A stretch of DNA of 64,000 nucleotides from contig JBLIRR010000004.1 in the NCBI GenBank assembly GCA_049472395.1, positions 186,001 to 250,000 of the forward strand. Direction: 5' to 3'. The position numbers were made by a program, and so were the translations under genes. This stretch comes from JBLIRR01 sp049472395 (lineage in GTDB: Bacteria; SZUA-182; DTGQ01; JBLIRR01). The notes under the pieces are model-generated. The model was not told the origin of the DNA, made no database searches, and saw nothing but the letters and a program-made list of their open reading frames with translations. Below are positions 8,789-17,489 of this stretch, piece by piece. Every line of letters starts with the position of its first letter. The first letter of the stretch is position 1.

Positions 8789-11188
8789 ATGGCTGTGCAA
8801 CAAACATATGAAAAAGGTGAGGTGAGTCTCCATATGGGAGAAGAAGAAAATCGGGAATTCAACGAAAAAGCGGAGAATATCCGTTCATTATATACAATAC
8901 TCGATCAATGTATAGATAGTATCCTGTGCACAGATAAAGAGTTCCGTATTACCTATATAAATAAGGCTGCGATTGAATTATTCGGCTGGAGATTAGATGA
9001 AATAAAGGGGAAAATGCCGGATATCATAAATGCAGAGCCTGATTCCAAGGCCATACAGCAAGAGATTTATTCTAAGATATCGAGTGGCCAAACCTACTGT
9101 GGCGAATTGAAAAATATTCGCAAAAATGGCGAGCTATTTTACTGCCAGTTTAAAGTATCAGCATTATTCGATGAAGAGGGGAAGATTTATGGCTACATAG
9201 GTATTCAACGTGATGTGACAGAGCATAAGCTTGCCGAGAAAGCCTTAAAAGAAAGTGAAGAGAAATATCGTTCGTTGATTACGAATATCCCTGATATGGT
9301 ATGGACAATAAGCGCAACAGGTGGGGTGTCGTTTGTAAGTCCTAATGTTGAGAAGATATTGGGCTTCAGCGCTAAGGAAATTTATCAGGCCGGTTCCTCC
9401 CTCTGGTTGGAGAGCATTCACCCTGATGATAGTGATCGCGTTAAAAAAGAGTATGCATCGCTGTTTCAAGGAAACACAGCATATGATACGGAGTACCGTA
9501 TTCAAAAAAAAGATGGAGAGTGGATATGGATTCATAACAGAGCGGTAGCAGTGTATGAAAGGGATGGGCTTATATACGCGGATGGGATTACCTCGGATAT
9601 TACTGCCCGCAAGAGGATAGAGAGATCGCTTCAAAAGGAAAAAGAATTTACTGATATGGCGCTTAATTCCCAGATGGACGTATTCATTGTTTTTGATCCC
9701 TTAACAGGCAAGGCGCTGCGGTGGAATGATGCGTTTAGAAGAATATCAGGGTATAGTGATGAAGAGATTGCTGCCCTGAAAGCGCCTGATAGTTACTATA
9801 GTAGGGAGGACCTAAAAAAGGCAGAAAATGCGATACAGAAGTTATTTGAAACCGGCCATTGTACCTGTGAGATATCCTTTTTGACGAAGGAGGGGAACAT
9901 TATTCCCTTTGAATATAAAGCGACTATGATCGAAGATAAGGAAACGGGGAAAAAGTATATTGTCTCCATTGGAAGAGATATCACTGAGCGGAAAAAAAGC
10001 GAAGAAAGCTTGAAAGCAGCTCTTATTAGAGCCCAGGAGGCTGATAATTTAAAATCCGCATTTTTAGCTAATATGTCTCATGAAATAAGAACCCCACTCA
10101 ATCCGATTATTGGCTATACCGATTTAATGCTTGCTGATGACATATCTGAGGAGCATAAAGAGTATTTGCATATTATGAAAGAGAGCGGGAATTTATTGCT
10201 TTCAATAATTGACGATATTTTGGACCTGTCCAAGATAGAGGCTGGTCAGCTTAAAATTGAGCAGATACCATTTCGCCTGACAGCCATGTTCGATGCCATT
10301 CACTCAACCTTTCACACTCTTATATCACAAAAGGGCAAAGATATTGTCTTACGCCAGAGTTATCCTGACACTATATCTGATCGGATTATAGGAGATCCTT
10401 TTAGAATAAGGCAGTTAATGAATAATCTTTTAGGCAATGCCATTAAGTTTACAGACCAGGGATTTATTGAGTATGGCGTTTCATTAAAGGATAAGAATAC
10501 TCTCGAGTTTTATGTAAGGGATACGGGCATAGGGATACCACCGGATAAACAAAAGGATATATTTAAGCCATTTCAGCAGGCAGATGTAAGTCACACGCGA
10601 AGATATGGTGGGACAGGGCTAGGACTTACAATTACAGAAAGACTGGTAAAGCTCATCGGTGGAGAGATCTCATTCTGCTCTGACGTTGGCCAGGAGCATG
10701 GCACAGTATTCTTTTTTACAATTCCCTATAGGCTGGCACCTGGGGAGGAGCAAATGAATGGTCCGGAAATGAAAGTCCTGGAATCAAAAGGAGGATATAC
10801 CATTCTCATCGCAGAAGACAACCTCGCAAATCAAAAAATAGCACGAAAAATCCTAGAGAAATCGGGATATAGGGTTATTCCCACGCAAAATGGGCGAGAG
10901 GCTATCTCACTCTATAAAACCGATCCCTCAATCCATCTCATCCTCATGGATGTTCAGATGCCTGTGTTAGATGGTCTTGAAGCCACGAAAATCATTAGGA
11001 AGATGGAGATACAAGAGAAGAAGAAATCCAGAATGCCGATAATCGGACTCACCGCGTACGCGATGAAGGGTGACAAGGAAAAGTGCCTAGAGGCTGGAAT
11101 GGATGATTATATTGCCAAACCTATAAAGGCGGATGAATTGTTAACCCGTGTAGAGAACATGATCGCAATGCCTCATTCTAAAGAGTAA
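8789..11188 (+). CDS. Hybrid sensor histidine kinase (three PAS, HisKA, HATPase, REC)
   Basis: A soluble hybrid kinase of about 799 residues. Three PAS domains, the second and third followed by PAC-like segments, precede a HisKA domain with phospho-acceptor His in MSHEIRTPLN near residue 430. Then come an HATPase_c domain (N box NNLLGNAIKFT, G1 DTGIGIPPD, G2 GGTGLGL) and a receiver domain with acidic pocket AEDN, phospho-acceptor Asp in LILMDVQMP near 720 and the conserved Lys in AKPIKADEL. All catalytic residues appear intact. The frame is open from an ATG at 8663 overlapping the previous gene, but that start lacks a spaced ribosome site; 8789 (GAAGG) and 8834 (GAGGTGAG) are better, and I chose 8789. 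No transmembrane segment is present, so it senses a cytoplasmic signal. The adenylate cyclase gene follows 37 bases downstream. Confidence 0.88.
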   Translation: MAVQQTYEKGEVSLHMGEEENREFNEKAENIRSLYTILDQCIDSILCTDKEFRITYINKAAIELFGWRLDEIKGKMPDIINAEPDSKAIQQEIYSKISSGQTYCGELKNIRKNGELFYCQFKVSALFDEEGKIYGYIGIQRDVTEHKLAEKALKESEEKYRSLITNIPDMVWTISATGGVSFVSPNVEKILGFSAKEIYQAGSSLWLESIHPDDSDRVKKEYASLFQGNTAYDTEYRIQKKDGEWIWIHNRAVAVYERDGLIYADGITSDITARKRIERSLQKEKEFTDMALNSQMDVFIVFDPLTGKALRWNDAFRRISGYSDEEIAALKAPDSYYSREDLKKAENAIQKLFETGHCTCEISFLTKEGNIIPFEYKATMIEDKETGKKYIVSIGRDITERKKSEESLKAALIRAQEADNLKSAFLANMSHEIRTPLNPIIGYTDLMLADDISEEHKEYLHIMKESGNLLLSIIDDILDLSKIEAGQLKIEQIPFRLTAMFDAIHSTFHTLISQKGKDIVLRQSYPDTISDRIIGDPFRIRQLMNNLLGNAIKFTDQGFIEYGVSLKDKNTLEFYVRDTGIGIPPDKQKDIFKPFQQADVSHTRRYGGTGLGLTITERLVKLIGGEISFCSDVGQEHGTVFFFTIPYRLAPGEEQMNGPEMKVLESKGGYTILIAEDNLANQKIARKILEKSGYRVIPTQNGREAISLYKTDPSIHLILMDVQMPVLDGLEATKIIRKMEIQEKKKSRMPIIGLTAYAMKGDKEKCLEAGMDDYIAKPIKADELLTRVENMIAMPHSKE

Positions 11189-11225
11189 ACACTATGTATT
11201 ATGCATATTATGCAAGGCGCTCCCT

Positions 11226-12656
11226 ATGAAAATAAGGACAAAAATATTTTTTCAATTGCTCACTATGATGGGGATAATCCTGGGATTGGTGGGCTCATAT
11301 TTTTACCTGCACTCGATATCAGCAATCAAAGAGTTGCTTCGTGCCCAATTAAGAAATACCGCTGCCTCTTGTGCACAATTTTTTGATGGTGCGGATTTTG
11401 AAAAGATTCACACCGAATCTGATGAACAACTCCCTGAATATAAACTTATTCGAGAAAAATTAAAAAAGATCGCCGCGGTAAACGAGGATATCTCAGTTGC
11501 CTACACTATGCGCCTTATAAAGGAGAAGGTAGTCTTTGTTGTCGACGTTCCCTATGAGAACAGAGAGGGATTAGTGACGTATGCACATCCCGGCGAGGTC
11601 TACCCGGAGGTCTCCAGAGAATTGCTCGAAGGATTTGTGCGGCCATCTGCTGACCAGGAACCTTTTAGGGATGAATGGGGATATTTTCTCTCTGGCTACG
11701 CCCCTATTTTTAATTCACGCGGGCAGCCTGCCGTGATGCTCGGTATTGATATGACGGTGGATCATATTGAAAAAAAAATTAAACATCTAAAAGTAGCAGG
11801 CATCGTCTCCATCCTTGTGTCTATTGTTCTTTCATTTATCCTGGCATTTCTATTGACCGCCAATATCGTGGATCCAATTAAACATGTATCCCACGCAGTC
11901 AAGACCTTCTCTTCGGGTAATGTCACATGTCAGCTGTCCGTCACCAGGAATGATGAGATAGGTGAGCTACAAAATTCGTTTAATAGAATGGTGGATAAAT
12001 TAAAAGAGGCAGACGTCATTAAAGGAATATTCGGGAAATATATAAATCCCGGGATAATAGAGCAACTGAGGAAAGGCGGGATAGAGCTTGGAGGGAGGGG
12101 AGTGGAAGTGACTATTCTCTTCGTTGATATTAAGGGCTTTGTCAAGCTTTCTGAATTATATAGCCCCAGAATGTTGGTGTATTTATTAAATAGGTTTTTT
12201 ACTTCTGTCGTGCTTTCTGTTCAGAAGTATGGCGGGATTGTGGACAAATTTATGGGGGATGCTGCCATGGTCATATTTGGGAATCCTATCGAGGATAAAG
12301 ACCATGCTTCTCATGCCGTTGCCGCTGCTGTTGCCATTGATGAGACAGTAAAAGAGTTAAATGAGGAATTAAAACGTGAAGGAAGCCCTGAGATCTTTAT
12401 AGGGATAGGAATAGATTCAGGTAACGTGATTGCGGGTAATATCGGCTCTCATGATAGAATGGAATATACCGTGATTGGAAATGCTGTAAATCTTGCCTGC
12501 AGGCTCTCAGCTAAGGCAAAAGAATTAAATAAAATAGCTGCCATATCCGAGAATACAGTCAATCGGTTGGGTCCATCCTCGCCTTATGTCCTTCAAGAAG
12601 CAGGCCGGATAGAAATAAAAGGATTTGCTAAATTTATTACTATTTTTGTCATTTAA
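11226..12656 (+). CDS. Membrane class III adenylate/guanylate cyclase with HAMP
   Basis: A 476-residue transmembrane cyclase. An N-terminal membrane segment (about 8-28) and a second near 190-213 bracket a roughly 160-residue periplasmic sensor region. A HAMP domain follows, then the catalytic homology domain from about 290. The first metal Asp is in LFVDIKGF near 300 and the second in KFMGDAAM near 344. The adenine-recognition Lys is present (DKFMGD); the usual Asp in YTVIGD is Asn here (YTVIGNAVNLACRL), a common variant. The transition-state Asn and Arg are present in VNLACRL. cAMP is the likelier product. Its position after the hybrid kinase suggests a shared signalling operon. Confidence 0.88.
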   Translation: MKIRTKIFFQLLTMMGIILGLVGSYFYLHSISAIKELLRAQLRNTAASCAQFFDGADFEKIHTESDEQLPEYKLIREKLKKIAAVNEDISVAYTMRLIKEKVVFVVDVPYENREGLVTYAHPGEVYPEVSRELLEGFVRPSADQEPFRDEWGYFLSGYAPIFNSRGQPAVMLGIDMTVDHIEKKIKHLKVAGIVSILVSIVLSFILAFLLTANIVDPIKHVSHAVKTFSSGNVTCQLSVTRNDEIGELQNSFNRMVDKLKEADVIKGIFGKYINPGIIEQLRKGGIELGGRGVEVTILFVDIKGFVKLSELYSPRMLVYLLNRFFTSVVLSVQKYGGIVDKFMGDAAMVIFGNPIEDKDHASHAVAAAVAIDETVKELNEELKREGSPEIFIGIGIDSGNVIAGNIGSHDRMEYTVIGNAVNLACRLSAKAKELNKIAAISENTVNRLGPSSPYVLQEAGRIEIKGFAKFITIFVI

Positions 12657-12696
12657 CTCCTTTAACATTATAATGATGTCATAATGAGAATCAAGC

Positions 12697-13356
12697 TTAA
12701 TAACAGCTTTCATAATGCTTTTCATGAAGCGCATGGTCAGATATACATCTGAAGTTATTGACAATCCCGACAAGCTCACCATTAGGCAGCAGCACAGGTG
12801 TTGCCACCACATTTAAAGAGAGTTTCTCGCCATCTTTGCATTTTCTTTGCATACTCCACTCAACACGTTTTTTCCCATCACGCCATATTTGTGTGAGCGA
12901 ACATCGCGGGGTCTCACAGAAAGAACAAGGAATTACTTTATAGCAATCTTTCCCTATGACCTCATCTTCGCTCAATTCAAATAGGTTCAGGAATGTCTGG
13001 CTGACCCGGACTATTCTAAAGAATCTATCAATCATACATATCCCATCTGCGACGGTCTTGAATATTTGATTGAGCTGTATTGAAGCAAGCTCTGCCTTTT
13101 CTTGTGCCTCCTTGCGCGAGTTGACAATGGATTGTGCGTAAATACCGAATGAGACAAAAAGGAATACAATTAACGAACGCATCCAGATTTCATGCCCATC
13201 CGGAGTGAATACCTCAGCGATAAAATTGCCGTGATAGAATATAAAAGCATGTATCGCCGCCTCAAGGAACCAAAAAAGTATTCCCACACCAATTCCGAAA
13301 TATATCAGTTTCTTATCATATAGTACCCTATTTGTTTCTTTATTTTTATACTTCAT
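12697..13356 (-). CDS. Two-TM membrane protein with cysteine-rich PAS domain
   Basis: A 219-residue protein convergent with the cyclase gene. Two membrane helices (about 20-42 and 58-80 from this start) are followed by a short coiled coil and a PAS domain, after which the protein ends with no kinase, GGDEF or other output domain. The PAS domain has a cysteine cluster (DCYKVIPCSFCETPRCSL), resembling the one in the sigma-54 activator at 18780-20105. An ATG at 13380 would add eight residues; I preferred 13356 because GAAGAGAT lies upstream. It may be a stand-alone redox or ligand sensor acting through a partner, or a truncated kinase; no coding remnant downstream supports truncation. Confidence 0.75.
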   Translation of the reverse strand: MKYKNKETNRVLYDKKLIYFGIGVGILFWFLEAAIHAFIFYHGNFIAEVFTPDGHEIWMRSLIVFLFVSFGIYAQSIVNSRKEAQEKAELASIQLNQIFKTVADGICMIDRFFRIVRVSQTFLNLFELSEDEVIGKDCYKVIPCSFCETPRCSLTQIWRDGKKRVEWSMQRKCKDGEKLSLNVVATPVLLPNGELVGIVNNFRCISDHALHEKHYESCY

Positions 13357-13655
13357 AGCGCATCTCTTCGATCCATACACGCCATTATCCCAGCAATTCC
13401 GATGTTAAGGGATTCCTTATTATAATTACTGCCTTTATAGATCATAACTTAATAATAACTATATTTTGTGTTTTCAATATTGTCAAGTTTTCTCTTCGCA
13501 ATTCAGGAATTATAGCCAAAATGAAGATTGCCGTTGGTTATTTTTTTATTAAAATAAAAGCATTTTTGTATAAAATATATGCAGTTACCGACCGTACGTT
13601 CGCTTTTTTTTTTGACAGTCCCTATGAATAGTGCTCTCCGTGCGACCTTCTCAGA

Positions 13656-13670
13656 TGGCACGAATAATGC
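13656..13670 (+). promoter_or_regulatory. Candidate sigma-54 (-24/-12) promoter
   Basis: TGGCACGAATAATGC matches the sigma-54 consensus (TGGCACG, four bases, TTGC) with correct GG-to-GC spacing and one mismatch (ATGC). It points at the J-domain gene, whose start is about 80 bases downstream. The activator at 18780-20105 is a possible partner. The rest of 13357-13751 is A+T-rich with a poly-T tract and no credible gene. Confidence 0.45.
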
Positions 13671-13751
13671 TAATTTTGTCATAGTAAGAGGGGTAACGGA
13701 TAAAGAAGAGTGGTTGAAAGAATAAAACCATAAAAGTGTAAGTGTGTTGTG

Positions 13752-14183
13752 ATGATTAATAATTTACTGATATTAAATTTAAAGAAAGGCGCAACACCAG
13801 CGCAAATAAAATACGCCTATAGAAAACTGGTAAAAAAGTGGCACCCTGATTTATTTTATCATGACCTCCAGTTGCGAGAAATAGCGGAAGCACGATTAAA
13901 ACAAATAAATAAAGCATATGCGCAACTCAGAGCCAATAATTTCTCTGAAATACTCACTGCACAGCCCCAAGATTTCTCGCCGCGACAACGAACTAAACCT
14001 TCACAATACCCACACATTTTAAAGGAGGCCATCTCCTTGCTTCACTCTCTATTATATCACAATAAAAATGTTCTTCGTGTGTGTGTCAATATCTTATTAT
14101 TAATGTGTGTTGTTTCAATTAGTTTTCTTAGTATTATACTATTCTGTCTTTTCATTACGATAATTTGTACTGTAATCCTCTAA
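13752..14183 (+). CDS. J-domain protein with C-terminal membrane anchor
   Basis: A 143-residue protein. The N-terminal ~60 residues form a J domain: helices around KYAYRKLVKKWHPDLF with the invariant HPD motif that stimulates Hsp70 (DnaK) ATPase. No Gly/Phe region or zinc fingers follow, so it is not DnaJ itself. The C-terminus is a strongly hydrophobic helix of about 35 residues (NILLLMCVVSISFLSIILF), suggesting tail anchoring in the inner membrane with the J domain in the cytoplasm. The start is GTG 13749 or ATG 13752; neither has a clear ribosome site. A candidate sigma-54 promoter lies upstream. Substrate and partner are unknown. Confidence 0.75.
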   Translation: MINNLLILNLKKGATPAQIKYAYRKLVKKWHPDLFYHDLQLREIAEARLKQINKAYAQLRANNFSEILTAQPQDFSPRQRTKPSQYPHILKEAISLLHSLLYHNKNVLRVCVNILLLMCVVSISFLSIILFCLFITIICTVIL

Positions 14184-14722
14184 CAAATGCAGCGCAATAA
14201 TGCAATAAAATATTGTGCTGTGCAATAAAATTTTTCATAATTATGTTCACTTCATCGAGGGAAACCCTTACAATACTGCGCTCGCTGTATTGGCACAAAA
14301 ATTGAAATATTATTAAGGGTAAGGAGAATATTATAATTAGTATAAAGATTGCTCCCCAGATCTTTATCATGTTATGCTACAACTCATCCAACGAATAATC
14401 CCACATTGCACCTTAAAAACTCGACTTTGGTCAGAAAGGCATTTTCAGATTTGTAGAAAAGAGGAGTATCCCAGATATCAACAAATGTATCTTTTTCTAT
14501 AATCTTAAGTGCCTCAGGCCTTATATAAGATATCACCTCCTAAATCTAAATGGCCAAAGTCGAGATAAAAAATTCAGTCTGAAAAAAGATCCTGAAGGGA
14601 GGTGGGATATGAAATTATTTATGTGAGGGGGGAAATAGGCATCAATTCTTATTTTGGGAACTATGACAGTCAAAATGAGATTTGATGTGGTACAAAGAGT
14701 AATAAAACAAAGAGGTAGAATT
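14184..14722. other. Gene-poor gap with inverted repeat and possible gene relics
   Basis: No confident gene is seen. Perfect 11-base inverted repeats, CTCGACTTTGG at 14420-14430 and CCAAAGTCGAG at 14554-14564, bracket 123 bases. On the minus strand the same stretch holds an AGGAGG followed by a 40-50 codon open frame (about 14384-14540) and then a 71-codon hydrophobic frame (14155-14370). Neither resembles a family I know and both lack a well-placed start, so they may be remnants of a small decayed locus. The end of the gap carries the ribosome site and leader for the first secreted paralogue. Confidence 0.4.
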
Positions 14723-15358
14723 ATGTATAAAAAGAAAAGAATATGCATTGTATGTCTTTTAATAATAATGGCTTTTATTGCGGTGATAAGTGTGAATCTC
14801 TTTCTGTCTGTGCCGGTGGTCTTCGCAGCTGATCCCTATTGGGCAGCTATTCCGCCTTATAATGTCCTGTGGCCTCTCTTTTCCCCTGTGTTATCACCAC
14901 CTGTTGGTCCGGTCGATCCTATTACTGGTGTAGCTGCTCCCGTTCCCCTCGTATCTTCATTGACGAACAACACTGTTCTTCCGGTACAGCCTGCGCTTGT
15001 CTTTGATCCATGTCAGCCTAATGTGGCAGGAATGGGCTTTTTGGTGTATAACACCCCTGCTGCCTTGGGTGGCGGATTGACATACTGGGACCCCTATTAT
15101 GGCTTAAATCCTTGGCCACCAAGCTATATGTTGGATACTGTGACGGGTGCTCCGCTTCCAATTACCTTGCCTGTGGGTTGGTCTTTTTTGGACCCCGGGA
15201 GCTTAATTGACTTAAAGCACTTCGAATGGTTCGTACCTTTAGGCAATGCTGCCTTCTCACTGCAATTTCAAGTCCCCTATACAAGTTTATTGACCACCGC
15301 AGACATTTGGGGTAATTTAATCCCCCCACTGACTGCATTGACGCCACCTATTTTTTAA
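14723..15358 (+). CDS. Secreted Pro/Trp-rich paralogue 1 of 6
   Basis: A 211-residue exported protein: basic start MYKKKR, hydrophobic core and signal-peptidase-like site near VVFAAD. The mature part begins with the family signature YWAAIPPYNVLWPLFSP, then DPITG, TVLPVQPAL, YNTPAALGGGL, YGLNPWPPSYMLD and a C-terminal LTTADIWG segment. I chose ATG 14723 (AGAGG upstream) because it gives a proper signal peptide; an in-frame ATG at 14654 would add 23 residues before it. It is the first gene of the array and the only one with a Pro-rich insertion (LSPPVGPVDP) in the first signature. I do not recognise the family; envelope or extracellular location is inferred from the signal peptide. Confidence 0.8.
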   Translation: MYKKKRICIVCLLIIMAFIAVISVNLFLSVPVVFAADPYWAAIPPYNVLWPLFSPVLSPPVGPVDPITGVAAPVPLVSSLTNNTVLPVQPALVFDPCQPNVAGMGFLVYNTPAALGGGLTYWDPYYGLNPWPPSYMLDTVTGAPLPITLPVGWSFLDPGSLIDLKHFEWFVPLGNAAFSLQFQVPYTSLLTTADIWGNLIPPLTALTPPIF

Positions 15359-15376
15359 TCATGGAGGGATTACCAT

Positions 15377-15997
15377 ATGTATACAAAAAATTATGTGATT
15401 GTGATAATAATGATAAGTTTTTTTGTCATAACAGGTTTGGTGTGTGCACCGGCGATCCATGCACAATGGGCCGTAGGGCTTACCCTGGCCCAGCGTGAAA
15501 CGTGGGCAGCGCTTCCCCCTTATAATATTATGTGGCCCCTTTGGTCATCTACCTTGTCACCGCTTGATCCTGTAACTGGTCTGCCCACGCCTTTGATAAG
15601 CGAGTTGGCAAGTGATACTGTCCTCCCTGTACAGCCTGTCATGGGTTTATGTCCTACCGCCTATGAATGGCCAATGGATGTAGTGATACCTTGGCTCTTT
15701 TATAATTCACCACAGGGTGTAGTATTCTATGATGCATATTATGGATTCAATCCCTGGCCTCCCCCGAGTTTCCTCGATCCTGTGAGTGGTGCTCCGATAC
15801 CGATCGCCCTGCCGGCTAACTATACAATTTATGCGTTGCCTGATCTTAAAGAGTCTCAGTTTCTCATAGAGTCGGCTAACTTATTGTATACGGTCGCTTA
15901 TGGAATACCATTGGGGATAAATCCCGGTTCATTATTGACGTTTGCTGAACTGTGGGGAGACGTGCCTCTCATTTTCGCTGGTGGCATACCTTTTTAA
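15377..15997 (+). CDS. Secreted Pro/Trp-rich paralogue 2 of 6
   Basis: A 206-residue exported protein, 18 bases after paralogue 1 and preceded by a GGAGG site. The signal peptide ends near AIHAQ. It differs from its siblings by about ten extra residues (WAVGLTLAQRET) before the signature WAALPPYNIMWPLWSS. The shared blocks TPLISELASDTVLPVQP, FYNSPQGVVFYDAYYGFNPWPPPSFLDP and LLTFAELWGD follow. With paralogue 6 it forms a subgroup: both have YEWPM or YEFPM, NSP-x-GVV and a GI-x-LGI-x-P motif near the C-terminus, so these two probably derive from one another. Function unknown. Confidence 0.8.
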   Translation: MYTKNYVIVIIMISFFVITGLVCAPAIHAQWAVGLTLAQRETWAALPPYNIMWPLWSSTLSPLDPVTGLPTPLISELASDTVLPVQPVMGLCPTAYEWPMDVVIPWLFYNSPQGVVFYDAYYGFNPWPPPSFLDPVSGAPIPIALPANYTIYALPDLKESQFLIESANLLYTVAYGIPLGINPGSLLTFAELWGDVPLIFAGGIPF

Positions 15998-16058
15998 GGG
16001 AATATGTGCCTCGATGAATGTTATCAATAATCCGGAAAGATTAGGAGGAAATGAGGTT

Positions 16059-16637
16059 ATGTTTAGGGAAAGGAAATTTTTATTCATAATATTTATTAGC
16101 GTAATTTTCGCCTTTGTGGCGAAGGAAGCATTATTCACGCCTTTGGCGATTAAGGCCCAATATTGGGCCCTCATGCCGCCTTATAATGTTCTATGGCCCC
16201 TTTATGCCCCTGCTTTGTCACCTGTTGATCCGGTTACGGGTGTGCCTACACCGTTGGTCAATGAACTTACCGTTAATACTGTTCTTCCGGTACAGCCTTG
16301 CATTGCGTGGGATCCTTCTCAGCCCTGGCCTTGGCTCCTTTATAATACACCACTTGATTTTGGCGGCGGCTTATTGTGGTATAGCTGGCAGTATGGATTA
16401 AATCCGTGGCCGCCCTCTTATTTGCAAGACCCTCTCACTGGTGCTCCGGCCCCGATAACCTGGACAGTACCCGGAGCATGGGAATTACTTGGGGAATGGG
16501 CTCCCGAACATGCTGAGTGGTATTTACCCACAGCGAATGCCACCTATGCACTTACGTATGGTTTAGTAGGACCACCGGTTCTTGACCTATTAACGTGGGC
16601 TGAAATATTTGGACTGCCCCCTATACTACCTTATTAA
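16059..16637 (+). CDS. Secreted Pro/Trp-rich paralogue 3 of 6
   Basis: A 192-residue exported protein. ATG 16059 gives a standard signal peptide (MFRERKFLFIIFISVIFAF, cleavage near IKAQ) with AGGAGG about ten bases upstream; the longer open frame from 15942 overlaps paralogue 2 and would bury the signal. Signature blocks: YWALMPPYNVLWPLYAP, DPVTGVPTPLV, NTVLPVQP, YNTPLDFGGGL, YGLNPWPPSYLQDP, LTWAEIFGLPP. The third block is unusually Trp-rich (PWPWLLYNTP). It shares the GGG-L turn with paralogues 1 and 5. Function unknown. Confidence 0.8.
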   Translation: MFRERKFLFIIFISVIFAFVAKEALFTPLAIKAQYWALMPPYNVLWPLYAPALSPVDPVTGVPTPLVNELTVNTVLPVQPCIAWDPSQPWPWLLYNTPLDFGGGLLWYSWQYGLNPWPPSYLQDPLTGAPAPITWTVPGAWELLGEWAPEHAEWYLPTANATYALTYGLVGPPVLDLLTWAEIFGLPPILPY

Positions 16638-16723
16638 TTACCTTGGAAAGAAAAGACGCATGGAGGTGTGGTTCTATGGAAAATTATAAAAATAAAAAAA
16701 CAATTAGCGGAGGGAGAAATAAT

Positions 16724-17326
16724 ATGTATGAGAAATATAGCAACTTTTTTTTGGTAATGATAGTAATGATGGCGTGTTGCCTCCTTTTTTGCGGCATTGC
16801 TCATGCCCAGTATTGGACAGCAATGCCACCTTATAATATCTTGTGGCCCCTGTGGTCTCCTGCTCTTTCACCTATTGATCTGGTAACTGGTTATACAACA
16901 CCTTTAGTGACTTCACTTACCAGGGACACTGTTCTTCCGGTACAGCCCGCGTTGGTGTGGGACCCTTCCTATATAGTAGGGTCCGATCCGGGACTCATCC
17001 CCTACCTGCTCTATAATACACCCCCGGCAGTCGGATCAGGGCTCTTATATTATCATGATGCATATGGATTAAATCCATGGCCCCCTGATTATATGCTCGA
17101 TGCTGTTACAGGCGAACCTGCCCCTATTCCTTTGCCCCTTGGGTGGTCTCTTTTATCTCCTTATAATTTGGGTGAATTTGAATATTATGTTCCGATTGCC
17201 AATATCTTCTATGCGCTTACCTTCGGGATCACTGGGCAAGGATATTTGGATCTCTTACAATCTTGGGATATTTGGGGGCCTACCACACGGACGGGGATAC
17301 CACTTACACCTATAATTTTACCTTAG
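16724..17326 (+). CDS. Secreted Pro/Trp-rich paralogue 4 of 6
   Basis: A 200-residue exported protein. ATG 16724 follows GGAGGGAG at good spacing and gives a signal peptide with cleavage near AHAQ; the open frame extends to 16643, but those 27 residues are hydrophilic and unlikely. Signature blocks: YWTAMPPYNILWPLWSP, TTPLVTSLTRDTVLPVQPALVWDP, YGLNPWPPDYMLDAVTG and SWDIWGP. It is followed by the largest gap within the array (17327-17489), which holds a 32-base perfect palindrome. Function unknown. Confidence 0.8.
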   Translation: MYEKYSNFFLVMIVMMACCLLFCGIAHAQYWTAMPPYNILWPLWSPALSPIDLVTGYTTPLVTSLTRDTVLPVQPALVWDPSYIVGSDPGLIPYLLYNTPPAVGSGLLYYHDAYGLNPWPPDYMLDAVTGEPAPIPLPLGWSLLSPYNLGEFEYYVPIANIFYALTFGITGQGYLDLLQSWDIWGPTTRTGIPLTPIILP

Positions 17327-17418
17327 TTTTAACTAGATGATTTCTGTGAGATGCTCTCTGAGCTCCCATACACGGGAGGCTCAGGAGGGTGTGACATGGG
17401 GAAGTTCCAGTTAATAAA

Positions 17419-17450
17419 TCAGAGATTCTAATTTTAATTAGAATCTCTGA
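17419..17450. repeat. Perfect 32-base palindrome
   Basis: TCAGAGATTCTAATT at 17419-17433 is the exact reverse complement of 17436-17450, leaving a two-base centre. No T-run follows on either strand, so it is not a typical intrinsic terminator. It contains the core ATTCTAATTTT, which recurs at 20434 and 36090 and resembles the ends of the MITE at 29053, so it may be a minimal member of that repeat family. Confidence 0.7.
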
Positions 17451-17489
17451 TAATAGATTAATAAAAAACCTATAGAAGGGAGAAATGTG

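Noticed and set aside
13624..13725. A 33-codon frame upstream of the J-domain gene
   Set aside because: It overlaps a better sigma-54 promoter match and lacks a ribosome site.
14155..14370. A 71-codon hydrophobic frame on the minus strand after the J-domain gene
   Set aside because: No ribosome site, overlaps the J-domain gene end, and A+T-rich DNA readily gives hydrophobic frames.
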